Source: Gammaproteobacteria bacterium (GTDB taxonomy: Bacteria > Pseudomonadota > Gammaproteobacteria > Steroidobacterales > Steroidobacteraceae). Taken from it: 35,731 nucleotides of DNA. The position numbers and the translations under genes were made by a program. The DNA is taken from positions 1-35,731 of the forward strand of contig JAJFKF010000026.1 of NCBI GenBank assembly GCA_021773365.1, read 5' to 3'. The notes beneath the pieces were generated by a model that searched no databases, was not told the origin of the DNA, and was given only the letters and a program-made list of their open reading frames with translations. Below are positions 10,801 to 18,640 of the stretch, piece by piece (positions within the stretch are counted from its first letter, which is position 1; each line of letters opens with the position of its first letter).

Positions 10801-11030
10801 TGCGGCCCAAGGCCATGACGGTGGCAACACTGCTGGTCGGCCTGCTGCCGCTGTTCTGGGGAAGCGGGACCGGCTCTGAGGTCATGCAGCGTATTGCTGC
10901 ACCCATGCTCGGTGGCATGGTGACGGCGCCGGTGTTGTCGATGCTCGTGATTCCGGCGGCGTATCTGCTGTATCAGCGCCGTGCGCTGTCTGGCCGCGCG
11001 GTGTCCTCGTCGAGCGCCGCCAGCCGGTAG
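7869..11030 (+). CDS. cusA: CusA-type Cu(I)/Ag(I) efflux RND pump
   Basis: This inner-membrane proton-driven transporter of the heavy-metal-efflux RND family is 1053 residues, the usual length. Proton-relay Asp405 sits in TM4 (GAMVDAAIVMIENAHK), at the same number as E. coli CusA. The three methionines that bind Cu(I)/Ag(I) in the E. coli periplasmic cleft are all present with a one-residue offset: Met572 (LLYMPTALPG), Met622 (LEMVETTIRL) and Met671 (IDMLATGIKSP). This supports monovalent Cu/Ag rather than Zn/Co/Cd as substrate. The N-terminus (NRFLVLVAALLATAWGVYSA) is TM1, and the IPLDAIPDLSDVQV motif follows. The start overlaps the cusB stop. The last 58 nt overlap the convergent response-regulator gene. 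Confidence 0.97.
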   Translation: MIARLIHWSVRNRFLVLVAALLATAWGVYSALRIPLDAIPDLSDVQVIVKTTYPGQSPQVVEDQVTYPLTTTLLSVPGARTVRGYSFFGDSYVYVLFEDGTDLYWARSRVLEYLSQAQSRLPATARSALGPDATGVGWIYEYALVDRSGQHDIGQLRALQDWFLKYELTAVEGVSEVATVGGFVSQYQIVLDPDRLRAFRLTQSRVVEAVQAANGEAGGSVLEMGEAEYMVRTRAYLSSLDDFRQIPLGLAPDGTPIVLSDVAWVQRGPEFRRGVAELDGEGEVVGGIVVLRSGENALRTIEAVKRKLDGLRGGLPAGVELVETYDRSALIERAVGNLKNKLIEEFIVVALICAAFLFHLRSSLVAVITLPLGVLVALGVMRLQGIDANIMSLGGIAIAIGAMVDAAIVMIENAHKKLEAWQEAHEGELAPAERIRLIASAAAEVGPALFFSLLIITLSFLPIFTLQGQAGRLFAPLAFTKTYAMAAAAGLSVTLVPVLMVAFIRGRVRKETDNPINRGLIGAYRPAINAVLSAPKLTLGIAAVVLMATLWPLSRLGTEFMPPLDEGDLLYMPTALPGLSIGKAAELLQQTDRIIKTFPEVETVFGKLGRAETATDPAPLEMVETTIRLKPREEWREGLTPQALVAELDAALQIPGMANVWVQPIRNRIDMLATGIKSPVGVKIAGPDLKVIERLGREVEAVLREVPGTSSAFSERVSGGRYIEIRPDRLAAARQGLSMEELLQVTELALGGKNIGETVEGLQRFPINVRYPRELRDSLADLRELPIVTSRGATVTLGQVAEIAVVDGPPMLKSEDARLNGWVFVDIRDRDIGSYVGDARARVAEAVALPAGYSITWSGQFEYMQRAKERLTMAIPVTLLVIFVLLYLAFGSLRDATVVMATLPFALVGGFWLIYALGHDISVASAVGFIALGGVAAEFGVIMLLYLNQAVEQRRAEGRLNNLDDLRAAIIEGAVLRVRPKAMTVATLLVGLLPLFWGSGTGSEVMQRIAAPMLGGMVTAPVLSMLVIPAAYLLYQRRALSGRAVSSSSAASR

Positions 11031-11686
11031 CCCTCACCGTGGTGGGTGTGCAGGAGCTTGAGGTTGAAGGGCTTGTCCACAGCGTTGCGCAGCGCGTACA
11101 TGTGTGCGCGCAGCACATCGCCGTCGGGTGGCACGTTGCCCCACAGTTCACGCTCCAGTTCCTGGCGCGTGACCACGCGATGGGTATTTTGCATCAGCAG
11201 CACCAGCAGGCGCCGGGTACTGGGATTGAGCTTGAGATTCTGGCCGTCGCGGCGGGCGGCGAGGGTGTTGGGGTCATAGGTGAGGTCGGAGACCTGCAGC
11301 GGGGTGTTGATGACCGAGGGCGTAGCCCGGCGGACCAGCGCGCCGATGCGGGCATTCAACTCCAGCAGTGAAAAGGGCTTGACCAGGTAGTCATCGGCGC
11401 CGGACTCGAAACCGGCCACCTTGTCCGCCACCTTCTCGCGGGCAGTCAGGATGAGGATGGGGACGCGGGAATTCAGTTCATTGCGAATGCGCCGGCAAAC
11501 GCTCAGGCCATCAAGGGCCGGCAGGTCGATCTCGACGATGACCGCATCGCAGGCCGGGCCGTCGAGCAGCCGCTCCAGGCCCTGCTCGCCGGTGGTTACC
11601 GGTTCCACGGAGTGCCCTCGTTCCCTGAAGAAGTCTGCGACGCTGGTCGCGGTGTCCTGGTGTGCCTCGATCAGTAGTAGATGCAT
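10973..11686 (-). CDS. Atypical OmpR/PhoB-family response regulator with degenerate receiver
   Basis: This is a transcription regulator of 237 residues: receiver domain at about 1-120 and winged-helix DNA-binding domain at about 130-225 (PSTRRLLVLLMQ, VVTRQELERELWG, LRAHMYALRNAVDKPF, HHGEGYRL). The receiver keeps the switch Thr (ILILTARE) and the Lys (YLVKPFS). However, the acidic pocket reads LLLIEAHQD where VEDD/VEDE is expected. The phospho-acceptor position reads AVIVEIDLPALDG, so Glu52 (codon 11533-11531) replaces the usual Asp. The start at ATG 11686 gives the standard receiver N-terminus, though no good ribosome site is seen. It is convergent with cusA, with a 58-nt 3' overlap and no adjacent histidine kinase. 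Control of the cus operon is only inferred from position. Confidence 0.9.
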   Translation of the reverse strand: MHLLLIEAHQDTATSVADFFRERGHSVEPVTTGEQGLERLLDGPACDAVIVEIDLPALDGLSVCRRIRNELNSRVPILILTAREKVADKVAGFESGADDYLVKPFSLLELNARIGALVRRATPSVINTPLQVSDLTYDPNTLAARRDGQNLKLNPSTRRLLVLLMQNTHRVVTRQELERELWGNVPPDGDVLRAHMYALRNAVDKPFNLKLLHTHHGEGYRLAALDEDTARPDSARR

Positions 11687-11973
11687 GGAAGAAGTGTGCA
11701 GGTCCTGCGCCGGCTGCGCGACCAGGAGCTGTTTGGTCGATTGCCACTCCTTCCATTGGAACGGTGCCCGTAAAAAAACTGCGAACTGTTCAGATTCCTC
11801 TCGGAGTATGGACCAATTCACCGTTGCAATCGTTGCATCTGAGCCGTTCTGAGCGACGGCTTCGCTGGGCGCGCATCATACTGCATTCCCAGCGTCGCAA
11901 GAGGGGAATCTTCACCCTGGCCGCAGCGCGAATTTGACTTAAGATACAGGCAATTAGATTGTCTCCAGACCCC
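11687..11973. promoter_or_regulatory. Divergent control region between the response regulator and aguA
   Basis: This 287-bp gap lies between genes transcribed outward. It contains a 9-bp-period direct repeat, CGTTGCA at 11822-11828 and 11831-11837. OmpR-type regulators bind such direct repeats, so this is a candidate autoregulatory site. TTGACT at 11934-11939 resembles a -35 box for aguA, but no good -10 follows at normal spacing. No convincing gene is seen. Confidence 0.3.
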
Positions 11974-13074
11974 ATGCGCACACTGAAGAGTACCCCAGCC
12001 GCAGACGGTTTCCGCATGCCCGCCGAGTTCGAGGCGCAAGCCGGCTGCTGGATGCTGTGGCCGCAGCGGCCCGACAACTGGCGCCGCGAAGCGGCACCGG
12101 CACAGGCTGCCTTCGCCGCCGTAGCCGCTGCCATCGCCCGTTTCGAGCCGGTTTCAGTCGGTGTTTCCCGGGCAAGACTTACCGAAGCGCGCTCAATGCT
12201 GCCCGCCGCGGCACGTCTGGTGGTGCTGGGCAGTGACGATGCCTGGATGCGCGACGTGGGCCCTACCTTTGTTGTCGATACGCACGGACAGCGCCGCGGC
12301 GTGGACTGGCGTTTCAATGCCTGGGGCGGCAAGTGCGGTGGACTCTATTCGTCATGGCGGCGCGATGACCGCGTTGCACGCCGCGTGCTGGCGCTGGAGG
12401 GCGCCGATCGCTACCGCGCGCCGCTGGTCATGGAAGGTGGCGCCATCCATGTGGACGGCGAGGGCACCTGCCTGACCACCGAGGAGTGCCTGCTGAACCC
12501 CAATCGCAATCCACACCTCACCCGCGAACAGGTGCAGCGGCATCTGTGCGATTACCTCGGGGTAAGTACGGTGATCTGGCTTGGGCGCGGTGTGTACAAG
12601 GACGAGACCGACGGACACATCGATGAGCTGTGCTGCTTCGTCCGTCCCGGTGAGGTGCTGTTGACATGGACTGATGACCGCGCCGATCCACAGTACGACA
12701 TCTCCCGCGAGGCACTGGAGCGGCTGCAGCAGGCGCGCGATGCGCGTGGCCGGCGGCTGCAGGTGCACAAGCTGATCCAGCCCGGTCCGCTGACCATGAC
12801 GCGCGAGGAAGCCGACGGTATCCGCCAGCTGGCCGGTAGCCATCCGCGCCGCGCCGGTGACCGTCTGCCGGCCTCATACATCAACTTCCTCATCGTCAAC
12901 GGCGGGCTGATTGCCCCGCTGCTCGACCCGCGCCGCGATGGCGCGGCACTGGCCACATTGCGACGGGTGTTTCCAGACCGCCAGGTGGTGGGTGTCCCGG
13001 CCCGGGAAATCCTGCTCGGAGGTGGGGGCATCCATTGCATCACCCAGCAGGTTCCTGCCATGCAACGGTGCTAA
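11974..13074 (+). CDS. aguA: Agmatine deiminase
   Basis: The enzyme hydrolyses agmatine to N-carbamoylputrescine and ammonia, the first step of the agmatine route to putrescine. The product is 366 residues, the normal family length. Peptidylarginine-deiminase-fold landmarks are [20 protein letters not shown] at the N-terminus, [36 protein letters not shown] (catalytic His/Asp region), [13 protein letters not shown], and [13 protein letters not shown] with nucleophile Cys355. The ATG at 11974 is preferred to an in-frame TTG at 11959, and the ribosome site is weak. The usual partner aguB (N-carbamoylputrescine amidase) is not in the window. The patatin gene follows after 39 nt. Confidence 0.96.
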   Translation: MRTLKSTPAADGFRMPAEFEAQAGCWMLWPQRPDNWRREAAPAQAAFAAVAAAIARFEPVSVGVSRARLTEARSMLPAAARLVVLGSDDAWMRDVGPTFVVDTHGQRRGVDWRFNAWGGKCGGLYSSWRRDDRVARRVLALEGADRYRAPLVMEGGAIHVDGEGTCLTTEECLLNPNRNPHLTREQVQRHLCDYLGVSTVIWLGRGVYKDETDGHIDELCCFVRPGEVLLTWTDDRADPQYDISREALERLQQARDARGRRLQVHKLIQPGPLTMTREEADGIRQLAGSHPRRAGDRLPASYINFLIVNGGLIAPLLDPRRDGAALATLRRVFPDRQVVGVPAREILLGGGGIHCITQQVPAMQRC

Positions 13075-13113
13075 CATTCCGCAGTCCGCGACCGCGCTGC
13101 AAACCCACTCCGG

Positions 13114-15396
13114 ATGAAAAACAAACGTCATCGCGCCTGCCCCAGGTACACGCCCCGCGCCATCCGGCCGGCAGGCGTACTGTTGGCGGTGGCTGGTTTG
13201 CTGGCGCTGCCGGTGCTGCACGCGCAGGACCGTAGCGAGCCGGCGGGCGCTGAAGTCAGGCCGCGAGTGGGGCTGGTGCTCAGTGGCGGTGGTGCGCGCG
13301 GCGCCGCTCATATCGGTGTTCTGAAGGTACTTGAGGAACTGCGCGTGCCGGTGGACGCCATTGCCGGCACCAGCATGGGTGCGGTGGTGGGTGGCCTTTA
13401 CTCTGCAGGCCACACCGCCGCGGAAATAGAAAAGATCATGACCTCGATTGACTGGCAGGATGCTTTCCAGGACCGCCCGTCGCGCGCCGACCTGGCCTTC
13501 CGGCGCAAGCAGGATGATGCGAATTTTCTGGTACAGCTGCCGCTGGGTCTGCAGAACGGAGAGTTTGTCCTGCCCCATGGACTCATTCAGGGCCAGAAAC
13601 TGCACCAGACGCTGCGCGCCCTCACGCTGCCGCTGTCGGGTGTGGAGGATTTCAACAATCTGCCCATCGCCCTGCGCGTGGTCACCGCGGACCTGGAAAC
13701 CGGCGACACGGTGGTGATCGACAGCGGTGATCTTGCCACCGCCATGCGCGCCAGCATTTCAGCACCCGGGCTGTTCACGCCGGTGGAGGTCGATGGGCGG
13801 CTGCTGGTTGACGGCGGTATCGCCGAGAACCTGCCGGTGGACGTTGCGCGCGCCATGGGCGTGGATGTTCTCATCGTTGTCGACGTGAGTTTTCCGCTGG
13901 CATCGCGCGAGAAGCTCGACTCGCCGCTGCAGATCTCCAACCAGATGGTGGCCATCCTCATCCGCCGCGAGACCGAGCGCCAGCGCGCGACGCTGGGTCC
14001 GCGCGACATCGTCATCGATCCGCAGCTTGGTGATGCCTCTTCGGCCAATTTTTCCCGGGTACAGGCGGCCATCGACAAAGGTGAGGCGGCGGCACATGAG
14101 CTCAGCCAGCGCCTGGCTGATCTGGCAGTGGGCGAGGCGGCGTTCGGTTCCTATCAGGCTGCGCGGCGCGCGGCACGCGCCGGCAAGCTGCCGCGCATCG
14201 ACTTCGTGAGAGTCGATGAGGCGTCCAGGCCCTATGCCCGTTCGATTCACGCCACGCTGGATCCGCTCGTTGGTCAGCCGCTGGACGTGAATCGTGTGGA
14301 AACAAAGGTGGAGGAGCTCTACGGCCTGGGAAATTTCGAGATGCTCGACTATCGTCTTGTGCGGATACCGGCACAGGACGGCGCCTGGGGACTGGATGTG
14401 CAGGCGCGGCGCAAGAGCTGGGGGCCGAACTACGTACGTTTCGGCCTGAATCTGCAGGATGATTTCGAGGGCAACAACAGCTTCAACGCCGCCGCGCGCT
14501 TCATCGTCACCGAGATCAATCCGCTGGGGGCGGAGTGGATTTCGGATGTGCAGATCGGCGAAAACCCACGACTTTTCACCGAGCTCTACCAGCCGCTGAA
14601 CTACGGTTCGCGTTTCTTCATCGCCCCGCAGCTGGAGTTCGAGATTCGCAGTGTGCAGGTGCTCGACGAGGCCGATCGCATCGCCGAGTATCGCGTGCGC
14701 ACCTACGGCGGGGGTGTGGACGTGGGGCGTGAGTTCGGCAACTGGGGTGAGCTGCGCGCCGGACTGCGCCGCGGAGCCGGCAAGTCGCGCGTGCGCATTG
14801 GCGATCCGACGCTGCCGCCCAGCGAGTTCGATATCGGGCAATATTTCATGCGTCTGGGGTACGACAAGCTCAACAACGTCAATTTTCCGCGCCGCGGCCA
14901 GTCAATGACCCTGCAGTGGCTGGCCTCGCGTACCGGGTTAGGCGATGACACCGACGCCGACAATGTCACCTTCGACTGGCTGATCGCCCGCTCGCGTGGC
15001 CGGCATACCTTCATCCTGTGGACCACCGCCGGCACCAGCCTGGACAGCGATGATGCTGCCGTGGAGTCCTTTTTCCCGCTGGGGGGCTTTTTCAATCTCT
15101 CGGGCCTGCCGCCGGACTCGGTGAGCGGACCGCACTTCGGCATCACGCGACTTATCTATTACCGGCAGATCGGCCGGCCGGGGCCGGGTTTTCTGAATGT
15201 GCCGGTGTACGCCGGGATGTCGCTGGAGGCTGGCAATGTGTGGCAGGAGCGGAGCCAGGCCAGTTTCGACAGTACGATCAAGGATGGTAGCGTGTTCCTC
15301 GGTCTGGATACGCTGCTCGGGCCGCTGTATCTGGCCACCGGTTTCAACGATGGCGGCCAGACGGCTTTCTATTTGTTTCTCGGCCGCACTTTCTGA
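13114..15396 (+). CDS. Patatin-like phospholipase with POTRA and outer-membrane beta-barrel (type Vd autotransporter/PlpD-like)
   Basis: The product is 760 residues with, in order: a signal peptide (GVLLAVAGLLALPVLHAQ); a patatin domain at about 50-330 with the oxyanion glycines SGGGARGAAHIG from residue 57, nucleophile Ser87 in GTSMG and catalytic Asp233 in DGG; a POTRA-like domain at about 362-430 (LVGQPLDVNRVETKVEELYG); and an Omp85-type barrel from about 435 to the C-terminal Phe (YLFLGRTF, a beta-signal). This is the domain order of Pseudomonas PlpD, which secretes its own phospholipase A1. Here the protein could display a lipase at the surface or act on periplasmic-side lipids. No strong ribosome site is visible. 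It may be co-transcribed with aguA. Confidence 0.93.
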   Translation: MKNKRHRACPRYTPRAIRPAGVLLAVAGLLALPVLHAQDRSEPAGAEVRPRVGLVLSGGGARGAAHIGVLKVLEELRVPVDAIAGTSMGAVVGGLYSAGHTAAEIEKIMTSIDWQDAFQDRPSRADLAFRRKQDDANFLVQLPLGLQNGEFVLPHGLIQGQKLHQTLRALTLPLSGVEDFNNLPIALRVVTADLETGDTVVIDSGDLATAMRASISAPGLFTPVEVDGRLLVDGGIAENLPVDVARAMGVDVLIVVDVSFPLASREKLDSPLQISNQMVAILIRRETERQRATLGPRDIVIDPQLGDASSANFSRVQAAIDKGEAAAHELSQRLADLAVGEAAFGSYQAARRAARAGKLPRIDFVRVDEASRPYARSIHATLDPLVGQPLDVNRVETKVEELYGLGNFEMLDYRLVRIPAQDGAWGLDVQARRKSWGPNYVRFGLNLQDDFEGNNSFNAAARFIVTEINPLGAEWISDVQIGENPRLFTELYQPLNYGSRFFIAPQLEFEIRSVQVLDEADRIAEYRVRTYGGGVDVGREFGNWGELRAGLRRGAGKSRVRIGDPTLPPSEFDIGQYFMRLGYDKLNNVNFPRRGQSMTLQWLASRTGLGDDTDADNVTFDWLIARSRGRHTFILWTTAGTSLDSDDAAVESFFPLGGFFNLSGLPPDSVSGPHFGITRLIYYRQIGRPGPGFLNVPVYAGMSLEAGNVWQERSQASFDSTIKDGSVFLGLDTLLGPLYLATGFNDGGQTAFYLFLGRTF

Positions 15397-15663
15397 TCAA
15401 AGAGCGCGGCTTTCCGCCAGGTTCTCCACTTTTTCGAATACCAGCGCGGGCCGGTCCTGCGCGCGCGAATACTCATGGCGTCGGCTCATTTCCGTGATCG
15501 TGCGGTCGCGCTCCTCTGCCGTGGCGTACCAGTGATACTTCTGCCATTCCGGGCCGAGGATTTCGCTGAACGGATCGCCGGGCGGCAATGTGACACGAAT
15601 GCCGTAGGGACACTGGCTGGCGGCAACGGGGCGGTTGAGGTTGTGCGCGTTGGAAATGGTCAT
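15397..15663 (-). CDS. Small conserved-looking cytoplasmic protein, unknown function
   Basis: This encodes 88 residues with no signal peptide or membrane segment. CAGGA precedes the ATG at 15663 with good spacing. Notable stretches are PYGIRVTLPPGDPFSEILG, EWQKYHWYATAEERD and MSRRHEYSRAQDRPALVFEK. The many aromatic and charged residues and the plausible start argue for a real gene. It ends one base after the convergent patatin gene's stop. I do not recognise the family, and no function is proposed. Confidence 0.7.
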   Translation of the reverse strand: MTISNAHNLNRPVAASQCPYGIRVTLPPGDPFSEILGPEWQKYHWYATAEERDRTITEMSRRHEYSRAQDRPALVFEKVENLAESRAL

Positions 15664-15744
15664 GGCGGGATCCTGAATGAAAGCGGCACTATCGTAACAA
15701 GTCGCCGGCGGTGGTGGCAGCGGATGGAGGGCCGGAGCCGATCG

Positions 15745-16401
15745 TCATGAATGCCAGCGCCGGTCGCCGGCGCCTTCGCGATCCGACCAGCGCAGCAGCC
15801 GGCGGGTAACAAAGTAATACAGTTTTTTGCCCGTGCCCATCCAGACGCGTGCCAGCAGTGACGGCGTGGCCAGGATGTGGCGCTGGCGCGGCGTGAGGCG
15901 CTGCGGGCAGTAGGTGCGCTTGTGCTTGAGCATGTGGCGCAGGTCGTCGCGCGCGCGTATGCGGAACAGGCGGCTGCGTCGCGGGCTGACCGCGGAGAGC
16001 TGAAAGTCCACCACCGCTGGATGTCCCTCGGCGCTGACCAGCCAGTTCGGCTCCTTGGCCAGATCGTTGTGTACCACACCGGCACGATGCAGCCGGCGCA
16101 GCAGGCGCAGCGCATCGCGGTAGTAGCGTGGATCACGCGGCTGGGCGAGTTGCATGGGCGTGCCTTCGATCCAGCTGCGCAGCAGCACGCCGCGGCGGCG
16201 TTCAACAAGACGCGGCACGCCCTGCATGCCGGCCAGATGGCGCAGCGCCCGCTCTTCGCGCCCCGCCAGATGGGCCGCGAACCACCGCAGCCACCAGCGC
16301 GCGCCGCGCGTATCCCGCTGCACCAGCAGCGCCAGTGAGCCGCTGCCCTCGCGCCGCTGAATCTGCGTAACGCTGCCGAAAAGGTCCGACTTGAGGTGCA
16401 T
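15745..16401 (-). CDS. RIO/LPS-kinase-like small protein kinase
   Basis: This encodes about 218 residues. The catalytic loop is GVVHNDLAKEPNWLV (HxD...N) and the metal-binding motif is VVDFQLS, as in RIO-like and Kdo/InaA-like kinases. The N-lobe is short and lacks an obvious Gly-rich loop. The C-terminal part is very basic (RRSRLFRIRARDDLRHMLKH; GKKLYYFVTRRLLRW), which would suit a negatively charged substrate such as lipid A/LPS or association with the membrane face. ATG 16401 is chosen because TAGGAG, formed over the upstream gene's stop, lies just before it. ATG 16413 and GTG 16422 are in-frame alternatives that would overlap that gene. It is in an operon with the methyltransferase gene. 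The substrate cannot be read from sequence. Confidence 0.8.
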   Translation of the reverse strand: MHLKSDLFGSVTQIQRREGSGSLALLVQRDTRGARWWLRWFAAHLAGREERALRHLAGMQGVPRLVERRRGVLLRSWIEGTPMQLAQPRDPRYYRDALRLLRRLHRAGVVHNDLAKEPNWLVSAEGHPAVVDFQLSAVSPRRSRLFRIRARDDLRHMLKHKRTYCPQRLTPRQRHILATPSLLARVWMGTGKKLYYFVTRRLLRWSDREGAGDRRWHS

Positions 16402-16406
16402 GGCTC

Positions 16407-17009
16407 CTACCATAGCTGCCACAGCGTGGGCCAGAGACCGGCCGCCCGTCCGGCCTCCAGCAGTTCGATGAGCACGTAGTACAGCACGAAAGTGCCGGCA
16501 TCGAGAAACGCCTTGCGATAGACGGGCAGATTCAGCAGGGTTTCGGGCCGGGTTTCATAGCCCCGGAAGCTCGGCCACAGGGAGGGTACGCGACGGCGGT
16601 ACGCCTCGAAGGCGTCACCATGGCGTCCCAGCAGGAAACGGTCCTCGGCGCCGATGGCGCGAAGGTGCAGCGCTGCGAGCACCGCCACGGTGGCGGCCGC
16701 CAGCATGAAGCTGCGGGCGGCCAGGCCGACGCCGATGCCGCCGATCAGGGAAAGTATGTACAGCGGATGGCGGCACAGCGAATAGGGGCCGAAGGTGATC
16801 AGCTGCGTGTCCTTGTAACCGGCGATATGTGCCGAGGTCCACAGCCTGCCCAGCGCCGCCGTCATCATCAGCGAGAAGCCCAGCAGGCTGAGCAGGGTGC
16901 CGGCGGCGGTACTGGTGCCCGGGCGCTCGCTCAGTGCCACGGCCAGCAGTACGATGACATACCAGATCTGGGTGATGCGGATTCGGGGTGTGCTGCAATT
17001 CGTAATCAT
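16407..17009 (-). CDS. Isoprenylcysteine carboxyl methyltransferase-like membrane protein
   Basis: This encodes 200 residues. At least three hydrophobic segments are visible (IWYVIVLLAVALSE; LLSLLGFSLMMTAALG; LIGGIGVGLAARSFMLAA plus TVAVLAALHL). They are followed by the SAM-binding/catalytic signature of the ICMT/PEMT group: GPYSLCRHPLYILSL, then EDRFLLGRHGDAFEAYRRRV. In this family the RHP and E..L....G..Y..Y elements are diagnostic. The substrate in bacteria is generally unknown and may be a lipid or a phenolic compound. ATG 17009 is taken as start; the frame extends upstream into the divergent msrA region without coding character. The start codon lies about 50 nt from msrA. The kinase gene follows at once downstream. 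Confidence 0.85.
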   Translation of the reverse strand: MITNCSTPRIRITQIWYVIVLLAVALSERPGTSTAAGTLLSLLGFSLMMTAALGRLWTSAHIAGYKDTQLITFGPYSLCRHPLYILSLIGGIGVGLAARSFMLAAATVAVLAALHLRAIGAEDRFLLGRHGDAFEAYRRRVPSLWPSFRGYETRPETLLNLPVYRKAFLDAGTFVLYYVLIELLEAGRAAGLWPTLWQLW

Positions 17010-17061
17010 CCGGCAAGTGCGCCACGGAGAGGTCTGATTGTCAAAGAGAATCGGAGAGATC

Positions 17062-17697
17062 ATGAGCGAAAAGAAGCGAATACCGGCCCGTGAGCAGGCC
17101 CTCCCCGGCCGCGAAACCCCCCTGTCCGTACCGGAAACACACTTCGTCAACGGCCAGCGCATCGTGCCGCCATTTCCCGACGGCCTGGCGCAGGCCACAT
17201 TCGCACTGGGCTGCTTCTGGGGTGCGGAACGGCGTTTCTGGCAGGTGCCGGGCGTGTATTCCACCGCGGTAGGCTACGCTGGCGGTTACACGCCCAATCC
17301 CACCTATAAGGAAGTGTGTGGCGGCGCCACCGGTCATGCCGAGGTGGTGCGGGTGATCTTTGATCCGAAGGTCGTGAGCTATGACGAACTGCTGAAGGTT
17401 TTCTGGGAGTCACACGACCCGACACAGGGTATGCGCCAGGGCGGGGACATCGGCACGCAGTATCGCTCGGCGATCTACACGCATGACGAGGCGCAGCAGG
17501 CAGCGGCGACGGCTTCGCTGGCGGCGTACCAGCAGGCGCTGGAAAAGGCGGAGCAGGGGGAGATCACCACGCAGGTTGAGCGGGCGAGGGAGTTCTATTA
17601 CGCGGAGGATTATCACCAGCAGTATCTGGCGAAGAATCCGGGTGGGTACTGCGGGTTGGGCGGGTGTGGGGTTGCCTATGAGCCTGCCGGGAGCTGA
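17062..17697 (+). CDS. msrA: Peptide methionine-(S)-S-oxide reductase MsrA
   Basis: The enzyme reduces methionine-S-sulfoxide in proteins using thioredoxin. The product is 211 residues. The ATG at 17062 is preceded by GGAGA, and an in-frame upstream start has no ribosome site. The catalytic motif is [13 protein letters not shown] with nucleophile Cys51. Further family motifs are [58 protein letters not shown] and [16 protein letters not shown]. Cys near the C-terminus (GYCGLGGCG) are the likely resolving residues. There is no signal peptide, so it is cytoplasmic. It is transcribed alone, divergent from the methyltransferase gene. Confidence 0.97.
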   Translation: MSEKKRIPAREQALPGRETPLSVPETHFVNGQRIVPPFPDGLAQATFALGCFWGAERRFWQVPGVYSTAVGYAGGYTPNPTYKEVCGGATGHAEVVRVIFDPKVVSYDELLKVFWESHDPTQGMRQGGDIGTQYRSAIYTHDEAQQAAATASLAAYQQALEKAEQGEITTQVERAREFYYAEDYHQQYLAKNPGGYCGLGGCGVAYEPAGS

Positions 17698-17714
17698 CTA
17701 CGCTGCCGGCCGCT

Positions 17715-18512
17715 TCACTGCGGCGGCGGTTGTTTCCCCGGCTTCGGATCTTCCATGGGGAAGGTCTTCAGCGCTTCGGCGTCGGGTTTGGTTTCCTTGC
17801 TCTCCGCTACGGGTGCCGGCTGCATGGCCGTGGTGTCGGCGCTGCCGCTGATCGCGTTCAGGAAGCGGCGGCCGGAAGGCGGCGGTGGTGGGGCATCGGT
17901 GGACATGATGTCGCCGGCGGTCACCGCGGGTTTGCGGTAGTAGGCCGCATTGGCCTTGTTGTCGATGGTGATGGCAGAGCCGTCCAGCGCGATGCCGGCG
18001 AACAGGCCCTTGGCGCGGGAGTAGGAGTACACCTCGGCGGAGAGATTGGCGTCAGTAGCCGCCGAAGTCTGGCGTCCCACCGGTCCGGCGGCCACCGAGG
18101 CGTCCGCGCCCAGTGTGAGCTTGCCGTCGGTGATGCCTTCCACGCCGCGGCGGGTGGTGAACACAAGCACAATATCGGTGGATTGCACGCCGGCCTGCCA
18201 GCCGATGCTGCCACCGGTGAGGGCGACGAATACCGGGTTGCTCCAGCGCCCCTGCTTGTCGCGCACCACCAGCAGGCCCTTGCCGCGCCGGCCGCCGAAG
18301 ATCAGTCCCACCTTGACCACATCCGGAATGACGGCGATGCCCTGGGCGCGCTCCAGTAGCCAGTCCGGTACGTTCTGGTCGCGCATGCCCTTGACTTCCT
18401 CCAGTACCTGGGTGGCGACGATGACGCGCGCTTCCTCGCGTTCCTGTGCGAAAGCCGTCGGCGTAAAGGTCAGCAGTGCAACAATGAACAGCGATAGTGT
18501 CTTATTCAACAT
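17715..18512 (-). CDS. Exported SYLF/YSC84-domain lipid-binding protein
   Basis: This encodes 265 residues. The ATG at 18512 is preceded by GGGGGAA and followed by a signal peptide (LSLFIVALLTFTPTAFAQ). The SYLF (YSC84-like) domain covers about 30-200: LLERAQGIAVIPDVVKVGLI, FGGRRGKGLLVVRDKQGRW, VALTGGSIGWQAGVQSTDIV, LVFTTRRGVEGI, TLGADASVAAGPVGR, VYSYSRAKGLFAGIALDGS. In eukaryotes this domain binds phosphoinositides, and bacterial members are periplasmic with no settled function. The C-terminus is Pro-rich and low complexity (TDAPPPPPSGRR, KPGKQPPPQ), which may span periplasm or contact peptidoglycan. It is convergent with msrA and downstream of the kinase gene on the same strand, 128 nt away. 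Confidence 0.92.
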   Translation of the reverse strand: MLNKTLSLFIVALLTFTPTAFAQEREEARVIVATQVLEEVKGMRDQNVPDWLLERAQGIAVIPDVVKVGLIFGGRRGKGLLVVRDKQGRWSNPVFVALTGGSIGWQAGVQSTDIVLVFTTRRGVEGITDGKLTLGADASVAAGPVGRQTSAATDANLSAEVYSYSRAKGLFAGIALDGSAITIDNKANAAYYRKPAVTAGDIMSTDAPPPPPSGRRFLNAISGSADTTAMQPAPVAESKETKPDAEALKTFPMEDPKPGKQPPPQ

Positions 18513-18640
18513 GAGCGTTCCCCCGAACACGATGGCCTGATAACTGCGACATGGCTGGTGCGGCGGTGGTTCCCGTTGCAGGACGGGTGTCGCCGCGCGC
18601 GGACAGCCGCACGGTATTGTACTCCGGACGGGGTTTGCTG

